A DNA stretch of 46,515 bases from Oscillospiraceae bacterium (GCA_017432615.1 JAFRIV010000018.1:1-46515), one strand, 5' to 3'; shown: positions 1 through 7,666, counted from the first letter of the stretch. Notes: a model not told the origin generated them from the sequence alone. Made by a program: numbers and translations.

Positions 1-26
1 GAGGAAAGAAAATCCTCGGGCTTTTT
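1..26 (+). terminator. 3' part of an intrinsic terminator of a gene left of the window
   Basis: GAGGA (1-5) pairs with TCCTC (13-17), followed by GGG and CTTTTT. The 3' arm continues as CGGGC, so the missing 5' arm presumably lies just outside the window. The gene it ends is not visible. Confidence 0.5.
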
Positions 27-43
27 ATGGTGGGAGGGGTACT

Positions 44-283
44 ATGCGAGAAAAGATTCCGTATTTCCGTTCGTACTACGAGCCGCCGGATCCGCCGGAG
101 ATCCCGGAGTGCCCGGTGTGCGGGAGTGACTGCTATGAAGAGATCTACCGGGACTGCAATGACGACGTCTGCGGCTGCAGTGACTGCGTGCGCGCGGTTT
201 CTCTGGAAGACTACCTTGCGGAACTGGAGGAAGAGCTGGAGGATGCGCGGTATGCGGTCGAAGAAGAACGGGGGCTGTGGTGA
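44..283 (+). CDS. Small cysteine-rich (zinc-ribbon-like) hypothetical protein, 79 aa
   Basis: The ATG at 44 has a GGAGGGG ribosome binding site four bases upstream. The protein is acidic and short. It has a CPVCGSDC knuckle near residues 24-31, then Cys residues in CNDDVCGCSDC near residues 39-49, enough for one or two zinc sites. The C-terminal half is a Glu-rich predicted helix (LEDYLAELEEELEDARYAVEEE). I do not recognise a named family; small proteins of this kind are common in Firmicutes and in phage-derived regions and may bind nucleic acid or another protein. The coding end overlaps the first copy of the hairpin repeat that fills the next 400 bases. No partner gene is visible, so it may be the last gene of a unit or a stand-alone gene. 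Function unknown. Confidence 0.6.
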   Translation: MREKIPYFRSYYEPPDPPEIPECPVCGSDCYEEIYRDCNDDVCGCSDCVRAVSLEDYLAELEEELEDARYAVEEERGLW

Positions 284-352
284 ACGTTCCGGGTGCGGCG
301 AAGCGGCACGGAAGGGGAGCGCGTCCTTTCGCTCGGAGTAGTGCTTCCGTGC
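261..352 (+). repeat. Direct repeat A, copy 1 (nested-hairpin element)
   Basis: About 92 bases nearly identical to 460-551. The 3' half folds as a nested hairpin: GCACGGAAG (306-314) pairs with CTTCCGTGC (344-352), and inside it GAGCG (317-321) pairs with CGCTC (330-334). The repeat starts within the end of the small Cys-rich gene. It may be a dispersed structured repeat or part of a non-coding RNA. Confidence 0.75.
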
Positions 353-366
353 TGATTAGGGTAGAA

Positions 367-418
367 CGGGGGAGTGGGTAGTTCATACGCAGTGCGGAGG
401 CGTTGCGCGAAAGGCGGG
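367..418 (+). repeat. Direct repeat B, copy 1
   Basis: About 52 bases repeated at 601-652 with a single visible mismatch. GC-rich, no start codon with a ribosome binding site. Lies just after copy 1 of repeat A, so the A-B order is duplicated. Confidence 0.75.
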
Positions 419-459
419 TTGGCCGCTCCGAACAAGTTTTCTTTTCGCGCTGATGAGGG

Positions 460-551
460 AAGAAGAACGGGGGCGGTGGTGAACGTTCCGGGTGCGGCGA
501 AGCGGCACGGAAGGGGAGTGCGTCCTTTCGCTCCGAGTAGTGCTTCCGTGC
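460..551 (+). repeat. Direct repeat A, copy 2 (nested-hairpin element)
   Basis: Second copy, offset 199 bases from copy 1. Outer stem GCACGGAAG (505-513) with CTTCCGTGC (543-551); inner stem GGAGTG (515-520) with CGCTCC (529-534). Differences from copy 1 keep the inner stem paired (C to U gives a G-U pair; G to C adds a pair). Confidence 0.75.
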
Positions 552-600
552 AATTAATGTTTCGTGTATTTGTGCTGATTCCTACGGTTTGCTGTTTTAG

Positions 601-652
601 CGGGGGAGTGGGTAGTTCATACGCAGTGCGGAGGCGCTGCGCGAAAGGCGGG
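601..652 (+). repeat. Direct repeat B, copy 2
   Basis: Second copy of the 52-base element at 367-418. The rest of the 284-833 interval (553-600 and 653-833) has no ORF with a believable start and ribosome binding site, and I see nothing else in it. Confidence 0.75.
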
Positions 653-833
653 ACGGCTGCAAAGCGAACGGACGCCCGCGGTGTTCCGCAGGCGCCCGAT
701 GCGCAAAAGGATCTTGCATTTTTACGATGATGCTGATCAATGAAAAACTGAATGAAGAATTGAAGCTGATCTGTCTGATCCGTCTCCTGATAGTCCTCGT
801 AATTTTGGCTCATGGAGGAAGATCGCTTGTCAC

Positions 834-2186
834 TCAGCTTTCCTGCGACGTTGTCCGCATAGAGGCGGGTGAACAGACGATCCAGTCGATTAGGTTTTTC
901 GACTTGATGCCCTCATAGCTGGTTTCCAATCCGGGATCGAGAGACAGCACAATTTTCTCATAGTTGTCTCGAACTCTCTGCAAGGGAGTCAGCTCACGCT
1001 TGCGGACGTCTTCACTTGTCATGGACTCTGTGACCTGGATATAGATTTTCTCATCCGCATTCGAGGCGATGAAATCAATTTCGGCATTATCTACCTTTCC
1101 AATGGCCACATCATAGCCGCGGCGCAGGAGCTCGAAATAAACAGTGTTCTCCAGCACATGCCCGGAATCGCGGTCCCGGAAGCCCAGCAGGCAATTTCGC
1201 AGTCCGATGTCGACAATATAATATTTTCCGAGTGTCCGCAGAAACTCCTTGCCCTTGATGTCAAAGCGCTTGACTTCATAAAAGATGTAGGATTCCAGTA
1301 GAGCACTTACATAAGTCTGGACCGTATGAGCGCTGGGGGCGTTCTTCCGCGACCCTCCATCCAAAAGGCCTTCGTTGACCAGCGTGTTTCCGATCGAGTT
1401 GGCCGATACCGTGCATCCGATGTTGTCGGCAAGGAACAGAATGATCTTGCGGAGCAGAACCGGATCCGTGATCTGACTTTGTCCGCGGCGTTTCTCCCGT
1501 TCCAGAATATCACGGACCACGACCGTGGAATAAATTCCGTCTAAAAGTGTCAACGCACGCTCTTGGTTTAAACCGACATCGGCAATTCCGGGCATGCCGC
1601 CAAAACGCAGATAGGCGTCAAAGATTTCCCGGAGCTCATAGCGTTCACCGCTCTGATCAAAGGCCTGCTTTCTTGTCCCGCCCAAAGAGCTTGTCGTTTC
1701 CCGCAATTCAAAGCCGTGGAAGTCTATGAACTCCCGAAAGGAGAGCGGCAGCATTTTGATCTCGACACAGCGGCCCGAAAGATAGGTAGCGTATTCCGAC
1801 GAGAGAAGGTAGGCATTAGAGCCTGTAATGTAAATATCGCAGTCAAGGTCAACACGGAACGAATTGACCGCTTCTTCCCATGCGGGAACGCACTGAAGCT
1901 CATCAAAGAACAAATACATGCGCTTTCCGGGGATGGCTATGGCCCTAACATGATTATACAGGCCATCCGAAGTCAGATCCTTGTATTCGTGAGATTCGAA
2001 ATTCATCTCCACGATCTGCTCTTCGGACACGCCGGTAGCAAGCAGGTGTTGGATCATCAGCTTCAGCAGACTGGACTTTCCGCAGCGTCTTATGCCTGTA
2101 ACAACCTTAATGGGTTCCGTGTCTTGAAAGGCGATCAGTTTATTCAAATAGAGATCTCTGTTCTTATAAACACGAGAAGAAGACAT
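834..2186 (-). CDS. AAA-type ATPase with C-terminal DUF4143 domain, 450 aa
   Basis: Predicted cytoplasmic ATPase of the AAA_14/DUF4143 group. The Walker A is GIRRCGKSS (residues 31-39), with Cys where many family members have Val. The Walker B is LFFDELQ (about 92-98). The C-terminal third contains the DUF4143-like segment (YYIVDIGLRN, then ENTVYFELLRRGYDV, then EIDFIAS), which looks like a PD-(D/E)XK-type fold. The start at 2186 is chosen because AAAGGAG lies eight bases upstream; the longer frame from 2219 has no such site. These ATPases are widespread as stand-alone genes in Clostridia and Bacteroidetes, and their role is unsettled, with stress, toxin-antitoxin-like or defence functions suggested. 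Here it is monocistronic, with a consensus promoter overlapped by a perfect inverted repeat. Confidence 0.85.
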   Translation of the reverse strand: MSSSRVYKNRDLYLNKLIAFQDTEPIKVVTGIRRCGKSSLLKLMIQHLLATGVSEEQIVEMNFESHEYKDLTSDGLYNHVRAIAIPGKRMYLFFDELQCVPAWEEAVNSFRVDLDCDIYITGSNAYLLSSEYATYLSGRCVEIKMLPLSFREFIDFHGFELRETTSSLGGTRKQAFDQSGERYELREIFDAYLRFGGMPGIADVGLNQERALTLLDGIYSTVVVRDILEREKRRGQSQITDPVLLRKIILFLADNIGCTVSANSIGNTLVNEGLLDGGSRKNAPSAHTVQTYVSALLESYIFYEVKRFDIKGKEFLRTLGKYYIVDIGLRNCLLGFRDRDSGHVLENTVYFELLRRGYDVAIGKVDNAEIDFIASNADEKIYIQVTESMTSEDVRKRELTPLQRVRDNYEKIVLSLDPGLETSYEGIKSKNLIDWIVCSPASMRTTSQES

Positions 2187-2209
2187 TGTGACCACTCCTT
2201 TGTGCTCAC

Positions 2210-2238
2210 AGTATAGCAAAAGAAGAACAAAATGTCAA
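2210..2238 (-). promoter_or_regulatory. Promoter of the DUF4143 ATPase gene
   Basis: On the minus strand, -35 TTGACA (2238-2233) and -10 TATACT (2215-2210) are separated by exactly 17 bases. The -35 is part of the inverted repeat at 2233-2268. Confidence 0.85.
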
Positions 2239-2288
2239 GTTTTTGCATTTGACTGCAAAAACTTGACATTACTCGACACTTTTTGCAG
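2233..2288. promoter_or_regulatory. Perfect 15-bp inverted repeat plus third half-site: candidate operator
   Basis: TGTCAAGTTTTTGCA (2233-2247) and TGCAAAAACTTGACA (2254-2268) are perfect complements across a 6-base gap. A third, degenerate half-site, TCGACACTTTTTGCA, is at 2274-2288. The left arm contains the -35 hexamer of the ATPase promoter, so a protein bound here would block transcription. Confidence 0.7.
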
Positions 2289-2400
2289 TGTGCCGCGCGA
2301 GAATCATGCGAAAACAATGAAAAACAGCCCGCATTTTAACAATGCAGCCCGTTTTCAGGTTGTTCCCGACCCTGTCAGACAGATGCCTGAAAATGGAAGG

Positions 2401-2425
2401 CATCGGGTCATACCGGTGTTTTTTT
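2401..2425 (+). terminator. Terminator-like hairpin with U tract, no obvious plus-strand gene
   Basis: CATCGG (2401-2406) pairs with CCGGTG (2413-2418, one G-U pair), followed by seven T. It lies in the gene-free stretch 2289-2492, between the ATPase promoter region and the aminopeptidase gene, where nothing on the plus strand needs terminating. Apart from this, the stretch holds no feature I can support. Confidence 0.35.
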
Positions 2426-2492
2426 GTGAAAGAAAGGCTGGGGATACACCGGAGACATGCCGATCCGTATCTGCCTGCGGTGCCCGGGAATA

Positions 2493-3728
2493 TCAGGCCC
2501 AGGTCCCGTTGCGGAAGACGGGGACGGCCGACCCGTCCGGGCGGATGCCGTCGATGGAAAGGTCGTCCGCGCCGATCATAAAATCGACATGGATGATGGA
2601 ATCGTTGATGCCGCGCTCCTGCGCCTGCTCCATCGTCAGGTCCTCTCCGCCGGGCAGGACTTCCTTGAAGCCCATGCCGAGCGCGCAGTGGCAGCAGGCG
2701 TTTTCGTCGAAGAGCGTCGAGTAAAACAGGAAGCCGCAGGCATTCACCGGGCTTTCCTTCGGCACAAGGGCCACCTCGCCCAGCATGCAGGCGCCTTCAT
2801 CCATCGCGATCATCTGCTCCAGGAGCGCCTGACCCTTTGCGGCGCGGCAGGAGACCGCTCTGCCGTTTTCAAAGGTGATGGAGAAATCTTCGATCAGCTG
2901 GCTGTTCCAGGAGAGCGGTTTCACGGCGACCAGGGTGCCGCCGCACTTTCCGGCGGCGGGAGAGGTGAAGATCTCTTCCGTAGGCATGTTGGGGATGTAG
3001 AAAACGCCGTTTGAGGAATTGACGCTCCCGGCGCCCTCCCATTTTGCCTCCGGGATCAGGTCAACGGTAAAATCCGTGCCGTTGGCGCTGCGGTAGCGCA
3101 GGGAGGAAAACCGCTGCGCGTTGAGCCAGGCGGCTTTCTCTTCCATAAAGTCCGTGTGCTTTTTCCAGGCTGCCACGGCATCGCCGCCCTCATGCACGCG
3201 GACGGTGCGCAGGATCGCGTCCCACAGTTTGTCGACGGCAGCGGCATCCTCATCCTCCGGAAAGCACTTTTTTGCCCAGCGGACGGAAGGGTGCGCCGCA
3301 ATGACCCACTGATGCCGCCCTTCGATGGCGTTGCGGTAGGGCTTGGCCACGGTGGCGCGGCTCTGCATGACGGAAGAGAGCTTGCGGGGGTTGATGCTCT
3401 TCATCGCATCCGGGTCTTCAGACTCGATGAAGATCCGTACCGGCAGGTCCTCCACCATCTGCTGCAGCTTCGCCTCTTCCCAGGGGAGGACGGCAGCGAG
3501 GACCTGCTCGTCGGCATACTGAAAGTTCAGGCGGCTCTGGTCGTCACTCGTCCAGTCCACATTGACTTTCTTTGCCCCGGCCCGGTAGCATTCCTCTGTC
3601 AGCAGCGCGGCAAATTCGTGCTGCTCCACGGCGACGGTCAGCTGCACCGTCTGCCCCGGCCGGACGTTGGCTCCGGTGCGTACGATCAGTTCGGCATATT
3701 TCTGAAGAAGAGATCCGTTGATGCTCAT
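2493..3728 (-). CDS. M29-family metallo-aminopeptidase, 411 aa
   Basis: Cytoplasmic aminopeptidase of the thermophilic metallopeptidase M29 family (AmpS/PepS type), which removes N-terminal residues from peptides using two divalent metals. Length is normal for the family. The expected C-terminal metal-ligand segments are present in order: PTEEIFT, LGEVALV, then CCHCALGMGF and HVDFMIGADDLSIDG. The N-terminal domain (residues 1-180) starts in the typical way with an LLQKYAELIVRTGANVRPGQ segment. AGGA-type ribosome binding sequence lies before the ATG at 3728. It starts 24 bases after the end of the NhaC-family antiporter gene and is almost certainly co-transcribed with it. No clear terminator follows. 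Peptide turnover is the likely role; the link with the antiporter is unexplained. Confidence 0.9.
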   Translation of the reverse strand: MSINGSLLQKYAELIVRTGANVRPGQTVQLTVAVEQHEFAALLTEECYRAGAKKVNVDWTSDDQSRLNFQYADEQVLAAVLPWEEAKLQQMVEDLPVRIFIESEDPDAMKSINPRKLSSVMQSRATVAKPYRNAIEGRHQWVIAAHPSVRWAKKCFPEDEDAAAVDKLWDAILRTVRVHEGGDAVAAWKKHTDFMEEKAAWLNAQRFSSLRYRSANGTDFTVDLIPEAKWEGAGSVNSSNGVFYIPNMPTEEIFTSPAAGKCGGTLVAVKPLSWNSQLIEDFSITFENGRAVSCRAAKGQALLEQMIAMDEGACMLGEVALVPKESPVNACGFLFYSTLFDENACCHCALGMGFKEVLPGGEDLTMEQAQERGINDSIIHVDFMIGADDLSIDGIRPDGSAVPVFRNGTWA

Positions 3729-3752
3729 GGGTTTCCTGTCCTTTGCATGTTT

Positions 3753-5285
3753 TTACGGTTCCGCGGAATTTTTGTTCACAAGGGAACGGATGACGACAAG
3801 CGTGCCGATGACGAGACCGGCGCCGATGATCAGGCAGATCGCCGCATTCTGGATGAAGCCGGCGATCAGATAGTTGACAAAGCAGATGCCGGCTACCGTC
3901 ATCGCATAGGGGAGCTGGGTGGACACGTGATTGACATGCTCGATCTGTGCCCCGGCGGAGGCCATGATGGTCGTGTCGGAGATCGGAGAGCAGTGGTCGC
4001 CGCAGACAGCGCCGGCCAGGCAGGCGGAAATGCCGATGATCAGCAGCTCGCTGTCGGCAGGGAAGATCGAGGTGACGATCGGGATGAGGATGCCGAACGT
4101 GCCCCAGCTGGTGCCGGAGGCGAAGGCCAGGATGCAGGCCACGATGAAGATCACGGCGGGCAGCATCCCGTACAGGTTCTGGGCGGCGCCCTCCATCACG
4201 TCGTGGACGAACACGCTGGAGCCCAGCAGGTCATTGGTCATGGTCTTGAGGGTGACGGCCAGCGTGAGGATGATGATCGGAGGCACCATCGCGTTGAAGC
4301 CCTTCGGGATGCATTCCATGGCATCCTTAAAGGTGATGACCCTGCGGATCCTCAGGTACAGCACCGTGACGATCAGGGAAATGATGCAGCCCCAGGGGAG
4401 ACCGATGAAAGCATCCGTGTTCCCGAAAGCGCCGATAAAATCCCCGGCGAAGTCCGTGCCGCCCCAGGCATCCGTGCCGAAAAATCCGCCGACGTAAAGC
4501 ATGCCGATCGTGCACGACAGGATCAGAAGGATGACCGGCAGCAGAAGGTCCAGAACTCTGCCGTCCGGATTGTCCGGGCCGCTGTCGGGATCAGCGAGCC
4601 CGCCCGGTTCGCCGGTTTCGATCGTCGTCTTCTCATAGCGCTTCATCGGGCCGTAGTCAAACTTCAGCATGACCAGCGTGAAAATGAAGACAAACGTCAG
4701 AAGGGAATAGAAGTTATAGGGGATGGCCTGGATGAAAAGCTGGATCCCGCTGACGCCGGTGTCCAGATCTCCCGCCACGCCGGATACGGCGGCTGCCCAG
4801 GAGGAGACCGGCGCGATCATGCAGATCGGGGCGGCCGTTGCATCGATGAGATAAGCCAGCTTTGCCCGGCTGATGCGGTGCCTGTCGGTGACGGGCATCA
4901 TGACGCTTCCCACCGTCAGGCAGTTGAAATAATCGTCGATGAAGATCAGGACCCCGAGGACAAACGTTGCAAGCTGGGCACCGACGCGGGTCCGGATGTT
5001 TTGGGACGCCCAGCGCCCGAAGGCGGCAGATCCGCCGGCCTTGTTGACCAGCGCCACGATAATGCCGAGCAGCACCAGAAAGATGAAGATGCCGGCGTTG
5101 TTCTCCACGGCGGCGATCAGGCCGTCCTTCACAATGGCATTCAGGGAGGCGACCGGTGAAAAGCCGCAGGCGAACAGCGCGCCGACGACCGCGCCGATGA
5201 ACAGCGAAGAGTAGGCTTCCTTTGTGATAAGGGCCAGTACGATCGCAATGACAGGCGGTACCAGAGACCAGAAAGTTCCGTACAT
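3753..5285 (-). CDS. Na+/H+ antiporter NhaC family membrane protein, 510 aa
   Basis: Polytopic membrane protein of the NhaC (ion transporter) superfamily. It has roughly twelve hydrophobic segments across the whole length and starts MYGTFWSLVPPVIAIVLALI, the typical N-terminus of this group. Conserved family stretches include FIDDYFNCLTVGSVMMPVTD, with its charged pair in a membrane segment, and ACLAGAVCGDHCSPISDTTIM near residue 430. The family includes Na+/H+, malate/lactate and arginine/ornithine-type exchangers, so the substrate cannot be fixed from sequence. AGGAGG lies before the ATG at 5285, and a promoter is visible at 5340-5368. It is the first gene of a two-gene unit with the M29 aminopeptidase, which would fit export or exchange of an amino acid or ion released during peptide breakdown (inference). 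Confidence 0.88.
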   Translation of the reverse strand: MYGTFWSLVPPVIAIVLALITKEAYSSLFIGAVVGALFACGFSPVASLNAIVKDGLIAAVENNAGIFIFLVLLGIIVALVNKAGGSAAFGRWASQNIRTRVGAQLATFVLGVLIFIDDYFNCLTVGSVMMPVTDRHRISRAKLAYLIDATAAPICMIAPVSSWAAAVSGVAGDLDTGVSGIQLFIQAIPYNFYSLLTFVFIFTLVMLKFDYGPMKRYEKTTIETGEPGGLADPDSGPDNPDGRVLDLLLPVILLILSCTIGMLYVGGFFGTDAWGGTDFAGDFIGAFGNTDAFIGLPWGCIISLIVTVLYLRIRRVITFKDAMECIPKGFNAMVPPIIILTLAVTLKTMTNDLLGSSVFVHDVMEGAAQNLYGMLPAVIFIVACILAFASGTSWGTFGILIPIVTSIFPADSELLIIGISACLAGAVCGDHCSPISDTTIMASAGAQIEHVNHVSTQLPYAMTVAGICFVNYLIAGFIQNAAICLIIGAGLVIGTLVVIRSLVNKNSAEP

Positions 5286-5309
5286 AGGGGCTTCCTCCTA
5301 ATAATCGTT

Positions 5310-5330
5310 CTGCGATGGAGATCATCGCAG
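5310..5330 (-). other. 5' UTR hairpin upstream of the antiporter gene
   Basis: CTGCGATG (5310-5317) and CATCGCAG (5323-5330) form a perfect 8-bp stem with a 5-base loop between the promoter and the ribosome binding site. It could stabilise the mRNA or be a protein or RNA control site; no U tract follows. Confidence 0.45.
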
Positions 5331-5339
5331 CTATCGCGC

Positions 5340-5368
5340 ATTTTATCACAGTTTTCCTCTGATCACAA
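5340..5368 (-). promoter_or_regulatory. Promoter of the antiporter-aminopeptidase unit
   Basis: On the minus strand TTGTGA (5368-5363), 17 bases, then TAAAAT (5345-5340). Reasonable sigma-70 type match. Confidence 0.6.
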
Positions 5369-5396
5369 CGGGAAAATACAGTTAAAAAAAACATTG

Positions 5397-5425
5397 TTGA
5401 CGTGCGCCCGTTTGCGTGATACATT
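5397..5425 (+). promoter_or_regulatory. Promoter of the secreted repeat protein gene
   Basis: TTGACG (5397-5402), 17 bases, TACATT (5420-5425). Divergent from the antiporter promoter. Confidence 0.5.
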
Positions 5426-5465
5426 TAACCTGCAGAAGTCTATAAAACTGTAAAGGAGTATGCGT

Positions 5466-7463
5466 ATGAAAAAAAACATAGCGCTGGTCCTGGTCCTGAT
5501 TATGGTGCTGGGGCTGATCGGAAGCGCCCAGGCTGAGCCCACAAAACTGACGGCCCAGCAGGCGGACATGCAGATCAACTACCTGTTCTCCAATTTCAAG
5601 ACCTTCCAGCAGGACGAAACAAACCGCACCTGGCAGTATGCCGTGACGGACCTGAACCATGACGGTCAGCTGGAACTGATCGCCGCTTCCCTGAACACGG
5701 CGGACCATACGACCGACGTGAAGCTCTGGGAAATGAACCTGAAGGACAGCACCTTCCGCGAGGGCAAGATCACCGTCCCGCAGAATGACACCTTCCCGGA
5801 CATCATTGCCGAGAATGCCGACACCTATTATGACAAGGATACCGATACCTGGTCCTACATGTTTTACGACAATGTGGTGCTCTCCCAGGATGATGTCTAT
5901 TCCGTCAAAACATCGGTGACCTATAAAGAGGAAAGGCTGAACTTCACCCGTCTTGCCATCCAGCACACGATGAATTTGAACGGATACATCAGCACCACGT
6001 ATACCGACTTCGACGGCAGAACGATCACGCCGGAGGCCTACAATTCCGCCGGCGCGAATGCGTACGCCACCTTGGAAAAGAGCAGCACAAACTTTGACTG
6101 GTTCCGCTTCGCCGATGTTTCCAATGTATCGCGCCTCGCCGACAGCTATTCGGTTTTTGACGGGGAAAAGCAGCCGGACAAGACGACCCCGGCCCCCACG
6201 CCGATCCCTTCCAGCGGGCCGCAGCCTCCCCGCCCCACGTATCTGACGATCACCAAAAACCCGACCAATGAGACCCATGTCGCCGGGGAAACGGCCTGGT
6301 TCGTTGCCGACGCCAACGCCTATGACTCCCTGACGTGGACGTTTATCTCTCCGAACGGCGGCCAGTATTCCTGGTCAAGCTTCAGCAACATCTTCCCGTA
6401 CGCCAGCGTAGGCGGCTCAGGCAGCACCACGCTGAGCATCAGCAATGTTGCGCAGGATATGAACAACTGGAGCGTGGCCTGCACGTTCTATTACAACGGG
6501 CAGACGGCACGTACCAATTCGGCATATCTCTATGTGCGCCAGTCCCCGAAGCCAACCCCGACGCCTGTGCCGTACGGCGGCATGATCACCGGTTCGGTGA
6601 CGGACTTCGCCATGAGCACGGTCTCCCTCTATCTGAACAACGGGACCAGTGTTTCCATCCCCCGGGAGATCTGTGACTGCCAGGGCGATTATTACATCGG
6701 CGCCTCGGCCGATGTGTATTATAACGGCAGCGCTCCCACAAGGCAGAGCATCTACCGCGTCGTTGTTTACGGAAAGCAGCCTCTCGGGCCGATCTACGGC
6801 TCCGCCAACGGCACGATCTATGCCTGCGCCATGCATACCTTCATGATCCACTTTACCGAAGGGGAGGATGTGCAGGTCAGCCGCGAAGTGGCCAACGTTG
6901 TCTACGGAGACATGACGGAAGGCTGCAGCTGCACGGCCTACTATCAGAATTATCCCTCCTCCGAGAATATCTACCGGGTGGATATTTACGGCACGGAACC
7001 GATCCCCGATCCCGAACCGGATCCCGGTCCTCCTCCCGAACCGACCGGCGGTACGATGGGCGGCTCGATCTACGCCTGCGCGATGAACACCTTCATGATC
7101 CACCTGGACAACGGGACGGATGTGCAGGCCGATCGGGAAGTGGCCAACGTGGTCTATGGGGATATGACGGAAGGCAGCCCCTGCACCGTCTATTATTCCG
7201 GTTCCTCCCCCACCAGAGATACCATCTATCAGGTGGACATCTACGGTTCGACCACACCTGTTGAACCGGAGGAAGAGACCCACGCCACGGGCTTTTTAGG
7301 TCTTCCGGATACAAACACACCGGAAGATGACTGGACCGATTATTCAGACTGGTCCGATTACTTTGATGCCAGCGACTTCTCCGATTTTACCGAGGATTCC
7401 CTTACGGACGAAGAATGGGCTGCTCTGCTGGAGCTTTTCAGCGACGACAGTTCAGACTACTGA
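5466..7463 (+). CDS. Secreted modular protein with Ig-like domain, three internal repeats and acidic tail, 665 aa
   Basis: Unrecognised exported protein. The ATG at 5466 is preferred over 5460 because AAGGAG ends one base before 5460 but seven before 5466. A signal peptide spans residues 1-23 and ends SAQA|EP. Residues 24-235 form a globular domain containing DLNHDGQLEL (about 62), an EF-hand or FG-GAP-like calcium loop. A Pro/Thr linker follows. Residues 257-358 look like a bacterial Ig-like domain. Three related units of about 65 residues then follow (372-436, 442-509, 530-594), the last two sharing IYACAM-TFMIH and REVANVVYGDMTEG, separated by Pro-rich linkers. The tail (619-665) is rich in Asp, Ser, Trp and Tyr. 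There is no LPXTG motif or C-terminal membrane anchor, so it is either released or held non-covalently. Single-gene unit with its own terminator. Confidence 0.85.
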   Translation: MKKNIALVLVLIMVLGLIGSAQAEPTKLTAQQADMQINYLFSNFKTFQQDETNRTWQYAVTDLNHDGQLELIAASLNTADHTTDVKLWEMNLKDSTFREGKITVPQNDTFPDIIAENADTYYDKDTDTWSYMFYDNVVLSQDDVYSVKTSVTYKEERLNFTRLAIQHTMNLNGYISTTYTDFDGRTITPEAYNSAGANAYATLEKSSTNFDWFRFADVSNVSRLADSYSVFDGEKQPDKTTPAPTPIPSSGPQPPRPTYLTITKNPTNETHVAGETAWFVADANAYDSLTWTFISPNGGQYSWSSFSNIFPYASVGGSGSTTLSISNVAQDMNNWSVACTFYYNGQTARTNSAYLYVRQSPKPTPTPVPYGGMITGSVTDFAMSTVSLYLNNGTSVSIPREICDCQGDYYIGASADVYYNGSAPTRQSIYRVVVYGKQPLGPIYGSANGTIYACAMHTFMIHFTEGEDVQVSREVANVVYGDMTEGCSCTAYYQNYPSSENIYRVDIYGTEPIPDPEPDPGPPPEPTGGTMGGSIYACAMNTFMIHLDNGTDVQADREVANVVYGDMTEGSPCTVYYSGSSPTRDTIYQVDIYGSTTPVEPEEETHATGFLGLPDTNTPEDDWTDYSDWSDYFDASDFSDFTEDSLTDEEWAALLELFSDDSSDY

Positions 7464-7504
7464 TCGGACAAATACCATATGCGTTCCTGTCTGCAGGAAT
7501 ACCG

Positions 7505-7538
7505 GAGAGCTTCCCGTTTTCGGGGAGCTCTCTTTTTT
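7505..7538 (+). terminator. Intrinsic terminator after the secreted repeat protein
   Basis: A 12-bp stem (7505-7516 with 7521-7532, one G-U pair) has a TTTT loop and is followed by a T tract (7533-7538). Confidence 0.9.
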
Positions 7539-7607
7539 CAGGGGTCCGGTCACCGTTTTGGTGAAACTGCACAAAAACAGGCGAAAAACTTTGTGCAGTA
7601 TTCCGTA

Positions 7608-7636
7608 TTGTATTATCGGAATGGTCAAGCTATAAT
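7608..7636 (+). promoter_or_regulatory. Promoter of the nucleoside-type catabolic operon
   Basis: TTGTAT (7608-7613), 17 bases, consensus TATAAT (7631-7636). Expected transcription start about 7643. Confidence 0.75.
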
Positions 7637-7638
7637 GA

Positions 7639-7666
7639 TATCACAACTGGTTATGACGACATGATA
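7639..7666. promoter_or_regulatory. Candidate operator of the GntR regulator
   Basis: TATCA (7639-7643) and TGATA (7662-7666) flank an 18-base centre that contains GGTTATGAC, loosely like the GT-N4-AC core of HutC-type GntR sites. It overlaps the expected transcription start, a typical repressor position. Assignment is tentative. Confidence 0.35.

Noticed and set aside
261-652. CRISPR array
   Set aside because: Only two copies of each unit, repeats too long, unequal spacing and no cas genes.
211-813. 200-codon minus-strand ORF (and 374-730 on plus) in the repeat region
   Set aside because: Read-through of the repeated GC-rich elements, with the same peptide-like strings recurring, no ribosome binding site and no family resemblance.
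3156-5159. 667-codon plus-strand ORF across the antiporter and aminopeptidase region
   Set aside because: It is antisense to two well-supported genes, has no ribosome binding site and has a composition typical of GC-rich antisense frames.
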